In this document: piece after piece, positions 54,624 to 64,000 of the stretch
Position numbering within the stretch: the stretch's first letter is position 1
Layout of the letters: each line of letters begins with the position of its first letter
Assembly: GCA_013368375.1 (NCBI GenBank)
Contig: JAACJP010000054.1
Location: 124,001 to 188,000, forward strand
Direction: 5' to 3'
Origin: Tricholomella constricta
Lineage: Eukaryota > Basidiomycota > Agaricomycetes > Agaricales > Lyophyllaceae
DNA: 64,000 nucleotides
The notes under the pieces: model-generated
Databases searched by the model: none
What the model saw: only the letters and a program-made list of their open reading frames with translations
Told to the model about the DNA's origin: nothing
Position numbers and translations under genes: made by a program

Positions 54624-57600
54624 AAATGTCGCAGTCTCGATATTCTCCATGTCCCTTTTCAACTCAAGTCCAATGATCATTCCATTTAGCATCCCCGATT
54701 TTTTTTTAAAAAAATTTGAACTGCAATTAACCTCGCGCCCGAGTCCACAGTGTCCCGAAACTCTGAATACAGATCCCACCAATCACCATCGTGGCCGTAG
54801 TTGATGCATTCCGTCCTGTATTGTGCACAGGCCTGAAGAGTCATAATTCAAAAATCGTATGAAGCTTGTGAATGGTAAACCTCACCTCGAAAGTTTCACC
54901 TTGGATTCCGTCGTCCGTCGATTGCAAACACGCCAGTATAGCGCGTGTGTTGATCTATAGTGTGCATAGCGACGTCAAGGAAGCACCGAATGTACTGTAA
55001 TGGCCGTGTCCTTCTCAAGAAAAGAAAACTGCAGCGAAACTAATGAAGGAACCGATGAAACAATATTAAGATCGACTCGAGAGCACTCACCACAGGCGCC
55101 GTGTATGCCCATACGCTCTGAAAAGAATTCTGAACGAAGATTGTGTCGTCAAGAGGCGAGTATCGTGCGAGTGCTTCAAGCGTCCTTGTCAGTATGTTTA
55201 ATCACTCTTCAAGATAGGAAGGCTCACCTTAGATTACAGATTTCCTCGTCCGCAGATTGACTTCTAGCGTGCATGCTTGAGGCGTCGTGTACCTATAAAG
55301 GTGTTGGTTCTGGAGCAGTAAGAACATAATAAAGTAAAGATAGAAAGAACGCGGAGACGCATGCAGTGGCTTCGTGCGCATAAAGTGTCAGATCTAGACA
55401 CAGGCGAGTTCTGGCTCCAAGCTTACAAGTTCAGGTGGCGTATGACCTGAATGCGCAAGTCGTGTCACATGCAAATCGATGTTTCGAGAAGATCGAGCAC
55501 CGATTGTTCAGCCTTTCTCTGACGAAACTCTGAGTACAGCTACGCTGGTCCTGTTTTCGTAGTTGATGTACTCCGTCCGTGTAGAGGCTGTGTGAGGCGA
55601 TGCCTCGGAAGTAGAAACAATAAATCTATATGCTTTAGAAACATTGAGAGACCGAGTTGGATAGGTTGAAAGAAATTGAAGTGAACACACCAGGGATCCC
55701 ATAAGATGCACATTCCGGAGTCTGGCATTTCATCGTTGCGTGTGTTGTGTTGAAGGCGGCGAGTATGCGACTGTGTGATAAGAAAAAGGCGGTGGTGTCA
55801 ATGTGAAAGTAGAAGCATCGAGCGCACCCTGCATGCTCAAGGAAGCGGCGGCCCCGATGCCGACAGCTTAATGGAAGTTCGACTATGCAGATGTACCGTG
55901 TCGAACATGGATTGGGATGAGCTGTGTTCGTGAGATGAAGGAAAATTGAATGAAAGCAACATAAAGGAAACGCACATACGATGTTGATCTCAGCATCTCG
56001 CAGGTATCGCGTGAGGTATTGAAGGCGGTGGAATGAATTTACTTTGAAATCAATGATAGAAAACCAATAGCTCGAGATGGAACACGTAACGCACCGAGGA
56101 CAGTCGATTCTGCACTATAAAACTCCAACAGGCCCGGGCTTGACATTTTGAAAGGTAATGCCTGATATGCATTGCTCAGTCAGAGACATGAAAGCGCAAA
56201 ACGTATCGCGTGAGGTATTGAAGGCGGTGGGATGAACTTACTATAAAGTCGATGATAGAACACCAATAGCTCGAGATGGAACAGGTAACGCACTAAGGGG
56301 TTTGAACGGAGGTGATGCAGAGAAACGGCTTAAGTGGAGACGGACGGATGTTCGTCAAACGTGTTCGACAATGATGAGCTGTGTGTCGCAATGTAAAGAG
56401 ACAGTCAGAAAGAATGAAGAAAGAAGTAAAAGGCACGCACTGAAGAGAGCATACGCAGGGCTTGAGGTGTTGAAAGCGACGAGATGAAGGATATGAAGTG
56501 ATTTAGCAGTGAAGTATGGCTGGCCAGAAGGTGACACGCACCAATGATAGCCGTGAGGAGGAAATAAATCAGATTCCCAATGTCATCGAGTCGCTAAAAA
56601 ACGGACCATTGAACGCATCGAGTTGACCGTGTTCTCCTCTGTGATGAGATTGGCGAGCTCGTATACTGCACAGCCGTGCGTGAACGAAGGGTGGGGGGGT
56701 TGTGGGAACCCCTTGCGCCCACATGGCAAATTAATGAACGGGAAGACTCCTTTGAAGAATCTCGTTACAGATATTGCGTGTTCTCACCCCAAAATCCTGA
56801 TTTATTCGTTAGCTGCGCGCATGAGTTGAGAGGTTGTAGGGTCGCTGTCTGTGATATGCGCGCAGGTAAGCAGCATAAAGTTAAGCGTACCTTGTAGATA
56901 TACGTACTTGGTCCTAATGCAGCCCATCCGCTGCATGCCATCATCATACACCAGCCTTCAACACTCACACCCCAGAACTGCGGGCAGCTAGGACGTGCAT
57001 CTCTCGATGCATTGCCGCCTCTGTGTTAGGCATAAAAGACCATACATGATTAAGATTCCTCAGACGTTTCTATAAATTCGGTTCACCACGCTCGCCGACT
57101 GCAGGTTCTCAGAATCGGCACCCTATGCGCAGCCACGCCGAGCAAGCATGAACTCCGCCTACATCCAGTGTGCAAGGAAAGCTTCCATCGCATGCACACG
57201 CGTACACTGCTCTCTCTCTCCAGAGTATATGCCCAGTCAATGGCCCTTTGCATGCCGTGTCTCATGCCTAGCCGTACACTCCTTTCCAATTACACGCGAC
57301 GGCCTCTAAGCACAACCGACGGGCCTCGAGACCCCAGCCCGGTCCTCCTTTCCACATGCACCGAGGCTCGATGCCCGACGATGGTACATGGTACGTGGTG
57401 CACGTCATAGTCGCACCCCACCCTAGGCCTGCTTTCTCTCTCTCTCCGTCCGATCGGGCGCTCTGCTGTGTGGAAGCATGTCCTTTCTTCCGTGTACCGT
57501 GGTCCGTGTTTCTGGGCGTGGTGAGGGTACAGGATGGTGTGATGCGCCTGGAGACGAGGGGTTCGCGGCGACGGCAGTGTAGTGCCGGCGAGGTGAGCTC

Positions 57601-59699
57601 GAGAAACGGAAAGGAGGCTGGTGTGCAGCGGTTTGGAGGAGACCCAGACGGCAATGCCTGGTACACAGGCCTGTTGGAGGGGGAGGGAGGGAGGAGGATG
57701 GGCGCCGGGGTGGGGGGAGGAGGTTGAGCAGGACGGGAATGGGCGGGCATGACGTAGCAAAGCGTAGCATACAACGAAAATGAAATAAAGAATGAACGGA
57801 AAAAGCGGCTGCTTCATGCCGTGCTCCCTCGTCCAACCTCCACCACCCAACGGCACACCCACGCAGCTAAGATATGCTCCGTCTGGCGCATGGCTACCCA
57901 GTCGAAAGCGCGAGCTCATGCACTATGACTGGCGCCTCCATCGCAGGGGCGGGGTCGAGTACATGGTCGAGGGCGCGAGTGAGGGGAACTGGCGCAAGGG
58001 GCGGGGGAAAGGACTCGTTTATTACGGTGGCGGGTGCGATCGTGATGACGGTGGAGGTGGTGGGAAGCAGTGGGGGCAGGAATTGTGTTGATGCCGGGGA
58101 GAGTGCGCTAAGGACGTCCCAGTAGCAGAAGGGCTGGCCGTGGCCGTGGGCTGAACAGCATTGAGAGGCGTTTAGGACGGTGCACTGGAGCTCTGGGGGG
58201 GGGGAGGGGGGGGAGTGAATGAGTAGAGAAGCAGAGGACAACATGTGCATACCTTTAGTGGCCCTCACTACATAGTCTGCGCCCCAGCCAAGACGGTGAG
58301 CTGTGCGCATCATTTTGAGAGGGAGAAGAGCGATAGGTACCGGCGATCCTCTGCAGCTTCACGCCGTCCAACGCCGTCTCGCACGGCACGAGGTACAGCA
58401 CACCCACACATCCTCGGATGGGCCCGCGAGGGGGCGCATGATGTCCAGCGGGTCGCAGACAACCTCAAGTGTTGCGTGGCTTGAGGGATCGCTGGACGGC
58501 CAGCGATGGTGTGCGTGGCAGATGTCACTGGAGGGGCGGGCGCCTCGGCAAGGGCCATGACGGCGAATGTGAGGAAGTGGATGGGGTGGATGGGGTCGAT
58601 CGTGATTGAAATATTGACGATTCGAGGCGGCGAACTGGCGGCAAGGAGGGAGGATTGCGGGTGCTCGTTGTACAGCCACCGATCATACACTCTTTCATAA
58701 TTTCGGCGCCACCCTCCAGGAAAATCAGCCCTGCCTCGCTGAAACAGGCACAAAGTCCATTGACGCTACCACACATTCACCTTACCGTCCACTGTGCCCT
58801 CCGGCGTGTGCGCTGATGGCTACTCTCGAGCTTCTCCATGACTCGCCTCATTCGACTTGCATCCAACTTGCATCGGACATTTCCTTCCTGGCGCACTGCG
58901 ACTGCAAATTACCTAGCATCACAACGGCTTGAACTCAGAAGCTCGATGTCAATGGCGCGTGGTACCGTGCTCGGAGGGAAGCCCGGCCGTTCCATTGTTT
59001 GGGTGTCTTTCCTGAGCACTGTCGGGAGAGAGCTACAGATCGGACGCTCAAGAGTCGTCAACAAGGTGTGCTGGATCTGTAGACCGAGGTGGCCCCCCAT
59101 GTCTTTCACAAGGTCCTGCAGGATCATGAAAGCATCGACGTGTGTCCTCTACTCAATTTTTCTTTGTAAATACTGTGTAATTCATAGACATTAATAGGTC
59201 CAACATGCCGCGCTGCCCGACGCTGATGCCTATCGCAAAGCCGCCGATGCAGCTGACCCAAGCTCTGCCGCTCATGTACCGCATGCTCAAGGCCCTCCCC
59301 ACTCTTGCCCACTCCCTCGCCCTCGCCCAGCCCTTCTTCCAGGCCTTCTCCCACCCCCATCCATGCCCGTGCCCGCCGACACAACAATGAGCAATTCCAC
59401 CACCTCTCCGCCTTCGTTGCCGTCCTCACTTCGCTACGCACCTCCCGCCCCACCCTCTTCCCGCCCTGCACCTCCCCGCGCTTCCCCAGTTCCTCCCCGC
59501 TCTCCTTCACTGCGGCCCCATCCCTATCATAGGCCGCTCCTTCCCATATCGCAGCATCAGCGAAAGCGGTGGCAGGGGCGCGGGCTCAGGCAGGCAGGGC
59601 GCGTTCGTGTTCCCGCCTGACAGGACGATGTTGTCATTGTCGGTCCTCTCCCTCCTCCTCCTCCTCCGAATGAGCATGGGCACAGGCCCAGAAGCAGAA

Positions 59700-60398
59700 G
59701 TGGAGGGGCAAGGACGAATTTCTGAAGCCCATCATCGTGAATGGAGACGCTCGTCGTATCAAGGGTGCGTTTCGCATTCTTTGACATTTTAAAAAGGCTA
59801 AGACCCTGTGCATTAGATGACAATACACTGTTCCTTTTCAACTATAGGTTGGAACACATGCAAGAGATCGCCTCTGACATTGGGCTTCCAGATAAGCCAA
59901 TGAAGGTCGACGTTCTCAAGAATCCCGCGAGCATCAACGTGCACTTGGTCGAGTAGTAGACGGCTCACACTTCCAGCAGCACATCACTGCAATATTTCGT
60001 TACAATGCCGAATTCCTGTTCATGTCGACGTCACGTTCTTCTTTGATGGCGGCATCAAGGACAAGAGGCGACTCGTGAATCCTTCTCCAAAAGTCGCCAC
60101 CTCCGACCAGCCAAGATGAGCATGGACGGCGTTGCCGTAAAGGTCGCAGAGGTGCTCGAGAAGGAGCAAAATTCCGTCATGTGCAACGATGCCGCGCCCT
60201 ATATGGTACTCTAGCTCGTTTCCGCTTTCGATGGCTTGTTTTCTTTCCATTTGTTCAGAATCCGTGCGGGATGGGTCGGGCAAATGGGTGTGTACGAAGC
60301 CGCTGTCAAGGCCATCACAGACGCTGTCATGGGCACTATACAAGGCTGCGGAGGAGATGGGAACCGGACGGGGATGTAATCGACGTCAAGGAAGAAGG
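59700..60398 (+). pseudogene. Phosphoglycerate mutase (cofactor-independent) relic, unit 2 copy
   Basis: Same sequence and lesions as 32652-33350 (no difference noticed), so the gene was already dead before the 27-kb duplication. Confidence 0.82.
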
Positions 60399-62097
60399 GG
60401 AGTAGGGTATCTGTGGGCGAGGGAAAGGGAGGGAGGGACGAAGACCTGGGACATATATACTCACTGGCGCCTCCTTCTCCCCTTCCCTCCTTCTTCAGAA
60501 CATCGCACGGAGGTGTCCCACCTGCTCTTCGCCGCCTCGTACTGCTCGAGTGCAGCGGCGTAGTTGATGTGCTCGCCCCCAACACCAACCCCGATGCCCA
60601 CGCTAGCTGTCGTTATCGCTCCATCCCGTCTTCATGAAGGACTCACTAGTGGTGCGCCCATCCCCCTGTGCTCCAGCGATGCCTCCCCGACCCCGCTAGA
60701 ACGCCGTCTCTGCCATCAAGCAGCGTCCCGATCCACCGGCCTGGGGTCGCAGTTGCACTCCACAGCTCATCGGCCACCCAGCCCCAAACTCCACATCCAC
60801 ATCCACCTCCCGCCCCTCCCTCCTTTCCTTTTCCGCCCCCTCTGTCTCCATCGACGATCACACCACGGATGCGGAAAAACCAGAACTAGGAGAGGGGACC
60901 GGGGGTTGAGTTCGGCTCCAGGACATGGTCAGGCCACTTGCTTCAGATGGGGATATGTGTTTGGCGGGGGGCCGGAGATGGACGCCGAGCAGGTATTCCC
61001 GGCCTTGGTAGTGGAGAATGTAACCGAGATGCGCTTGAGGCATGGGGAGACTGGTGTTGTCTCGCACAGCACGAGCTACAGCACATCCGCACACATCCTT
61101 GCATGCGCCCACGACGGGGCATGGTGTCCAACGAGTCGAAGACAACCTTGATTACCGCGTGATCGATATTATCGTCTCGTTCAGTGCTGAGGATGGCGTC
61201 CAAGCATGGCTTGAGGGATTGCAGGACGGTTAGGGCGGTGGAGGCGTTGTGCGTGGTGGGTGTGTGTGGCAGGTGTCACGAGAGAGGGGCGGGTTCCTCA
61301 GCAAGAGCCATAATGGCGAGATGGAAGCGGATGGGGTCCATCTGATTGACGGGTCGAGGCGGCGGACGGGCAGACTGGGGGCAAGGAGGTTTGGCAGCGG
61401 CGATATGGGTGCTGGTAATACAGTCACCGATCAGGCTTTTCCACCGAAACTGACAAAAGTCCACGCTGCCGCACTTCACCTCACCACATCCGCGCGCTGT
61501 GCCTTCTGGTGTGTGCTCTGACAGCTACTCTGGTGTAACCTGCTCAGCGCCCACCTCGATACAGTTCCCTTAACCACGCTCCACCCGCCGGGCTCGGTCA
61601 CCACTCCGCTCAACCTCGCTTCAACATCGTCAATCTGTTGCCTGAGCAGAGCAGCATCGACGATACCCTCCGGGATGCCGAGGACCGCATGCTGAGTGAC
61701 GTTGCTTACGCCCACAATGCCATCTAAGCCATCTAATCTATGGCAAGTCTCTCTTTACCTCACCCGCCCCGCAGATACCCACACCTTCCTTAACGCCTCC
61801 TACCGCTCCCTCCTGCGCTTCTACGACCTCTCCTCACCTCTGCCCTCCTTGCCTCCTAACCGGTTCTTTTCGTGTTCCTTTTTAATCTTTTCCCTTTCTT
61901 TCTGTGCTAGCCATCAAACAGTTCAAGCTCGGCAGAGATAGATTTGTCACCGGCGCTGTACGAGCAGTCGTTGGATTGTTTGGCATGTGCGATAGGTGGG
62001 CGTGCGGCCGCCTGTGTTCCAGGTGCGTCTGCGCTTCCTTGATATCTGGGTCCAGCTTTGAGACGATCCAGATCTGTGTTAATACATCCTATCAATG

Positions 62098-63115
62098 CTG
62101 GCAAGCTATAAGTGGCGCCTACGATATGCGCTCATGATGATTGCGGCCGTTAGAGAGGGTAAAGGCAAGGTCAGTTTGATTTGTCTCCCTTCTTTTTGTC
62201 CGGAGTTTGGCCGATGACGTCCTTTGCTAGGTAATGCAAAACGAGCTTGGAGGATCGTCAAGTAAGTGGAAGTGGCCCTCAAGACGGCGTTTGACGATGC
62301 TTCAGCTGATGTTGTGTCTAGTGGCGACCAGCAACTCCCATCTGCGTGTGAGGTATGTGGCGTGCCAAAGTCTTTCTGCCGTTCATCCAGATGGGAGTCA
62401 ACATGCTATGCAGTATTGCCAGGGACAGTTGTGCATGAACCTCGAGGTACGTGTTCCTTCGCGGTGCAGACACGGGTTTGGAAGTAATTGATGCCGACTC
62501 GCAATTTCTAAGAAGTCATTGAGAAGAAGTACAGACCTTGGAGGATTCGAAGCCCAGGTATGTCCTCCCGCCAGCTCTCCATCTGTGCTGCTGGCCACCA
62601 ACTATGCACACAGACCATTGGCATGCCGCTGCTGCCATCGTCAAGCTTGCGCAGGTGTCAAGCGTGATACACTCCTCCCGTACCTCGATCCAATTGTAGA
62701 GCATTGTCTAAAGCTTGTAGACCCCGCTACCCTGTGACTATCAAGCAATATGTGCAAGGACAGGTGATGACAATGTTGGCGATGGTAGCAGATGCTGGCG
62801 AGCTTTCGTTTGTAAAGGTGGGTGCTGTTTTGTCTCCTTCTTTTCAAGCTATTCGTAAGACAGAAGCCATTCGATTTATCTTTCCCTCATCTGCGGACTC
62901 CATCTCTGGTTCTGGGCGTTCGACCTGGGTTCACGACTTTTAGAATGAAGGACATGAAGTGTGTGGGTTTCATTGGTGCGTCCTCACCCCTCCTTCAGCG
63001 ATTTTTTCTAATGACAAAACAACCGTCATTTATCTTCTAGCAATCGCCGTTGGCAGAGATGTATTCAGGTCGGACTTGAACACGCTCTTGGAGCTGCTCA
63101 TACACATACAGAGTG
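62098..63115 (+). pseudogene. Importin-beta/Kap121-type karyopherin relic, unit 2 copy
   Basis: As 35050-36068 but one base shorter in a G run at about 62420. Here the run has three Gs and HLRVRYVACQSL continues in frame to CQGQLCMNLE, as in live family members. In unit 1 the run has four Gs and the frame is broken. Unit 2 is therefore probably ancestral at this site. Other lesions are shared. Confidence 0.9.
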
Positions 63116-63938
63116 AGTGCTAAACCTCTGTCCCCTTCGGTATCTGCTGATGCCATGGACGCCCCATCGATCGTGCATCCTTACTCGATATGATGGCGAC
63201 GGGATATCTACTTCAAGCCTCGCGGTCTGCAGGGGACCCTGCCGAGTATGCAAGCACATCTTTGTTCACGGTCAACACTGTGCAGCCATGGTTGATGCTG
63301 TATACCTCGCCTTCTGACCGAACAGCGCACACATAGAAACTCCAGAGGCGAGTCTATCCTTTACAATGTTTTGATTTCATTCAACTGTCTACTATTTGCT
63401 TGTTCTGTTCCCGATTCAATTTATTGGCTGTGATTCGATCTAACTGACTGCGAACACGCTCTATTGGGGCACATAGAGATAGACAGGCAGTGGGCTCGGA
63501 AACCTCAAGGTGCGTAGTATGACCCTATCTACACGCCAAACCAAATTAATTTAGATCATACCTAGTTGCTGCCACTTTAACACTCAGAATGTCAATGCAG
63601 AGACTCATGAAGCAACTTGCAGTGCGCGTGGTGCAGAGAAAATGAGAATGGGACAGCATGTGAGGCTGTGCGCGGGTGAAGGGTTCTGAGCAAGCGGGCA
63701 GGCCAACATTGTTATTATCAATTTGCGTAGTCTCGCTCGTGAACTTACTACATAGCGAGCTTCATAGCTGTACCCCCCAGTGTTCGGTGTTTGTGAATAA
63801 TGCACAATTCTTCTGTAAAATTTTTGGGAGTAAGTATTACGGAGACCTTCGAGGGTACATATACAGTCTCAAGAGAGTTGGTTCGCCTTCATTCGACGAA
63901 GATCTCGCAGAGATCTGGTGCTGCTATTGCAGTGGGGC

Positions 63939-64000
63939 AGCCAAGCCCCGAGCCTGAGCCCATGCCTGTGCCTAAAGCCCGAAGCCCCAGAGTCCCGAGC
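63939..64000. repeat. Minisatellite, unit 2 copy (cut by window end)
   Basis: Start of the AAGCCC-type array equivalent to 36892 onward. Confidence 0.9.

Larger units (their letters stand above)
52173..64000. repeat. Tandem repeat unit 2 (partial, 11.8 kb in window)
   Basis: Equivalent to 25125-36953. Contains copies of everything listed for the left part of unit 1: palindromes at 54538-54566 and 54583-54623, periodic repeats at about 55738-56568, the mutase relic, the karyopherin relic and the start of the AAGCCC minisatellite. A T-to-C change at 53833 removes a stop and opens a 301-codon frame at 53416-54321 that I regard as noncoding. Confidence 0.95.

Overview
This 64-kb window is filamentous-fungal nuclear DNA, most likely from a mushroom-forming basidiomycete (Agaricomycetes). 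The signs are many introns of about 45-65 nt with GT..AG ends, fast-evolving lineage-specific protein families (secreted single-pass membrane proteins, coiled-coil proteins made of micro-exons), a chromodomain-bearing Ty3/gypsy retrotransposon, and no operons or Shine-Dalgarno sites. I found no tRNA, rRNA or CRISPR array. The whole window looks like accessory, repeat-rich chromosome.

Left part (1-25 kb): a decaying, rearranged cluster of duplicated genes. It holds three probably functional members and one clear pseudogene of a secreted membrane-protein family (1-1030, 4537-5468, 9455-10140, 24137-24992), plus two faint remnants; an aminoglycoside-phosphotransferase-fold kinase (6168-7170) and its 5' fragment at 23.1 kb; a small probable mitochondrial protein (10383-10799) and its dead copy at 23.8 kb; and two head-to-head coiled-coil paralogues (12244-14540 minus, 15443-18241 plus) with short phase-0 introns. 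The 10-kb and 24-kb copies of one divergent gene pair have lost opposite members.

Right part (25.1-64 kb): a tandem repeat with a period of 27,048 bp. Unit 1 is 25125-52172. Unit 2 starts at 52173, runs off the window, and differs from unit 1 by six substitutions and one 1-bp indel over about 11.8 kb. The units hold few convincing live genes but contain recognisable remnants of two housekeeping genes: cofactor-independent phosphoglycerate mutase (about 32.65-33.35 kb) and an importin-beta/Kap121-type karyopherin (about 35.05-36.07 kb). They also carry minisatellites and unusual GC-rich palindromes.

Inside unit 1, at 37325-48282, sits a complete and apparently young LTR retrotransposon: two 221-bp LTRs that I read as identical, a 5-bp target duplication (GGGAG), gag with zinc knuckle and protease, pol with RT, RNase H, integrase and chromodomain, a polypurine tract, and an extra 984-codon third ORF. 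Two features stand out. Gag and pol lie in the same frame, separated by a single UGA followed by CUA, a known readthrough context, with a nested stem-loop just downstream. In addition, the whole element, LTRs and all three ORFs, is packed with short perfect inverted repeats far above chance. That hairpin-dense architecture is my best candidate for something undescribed.
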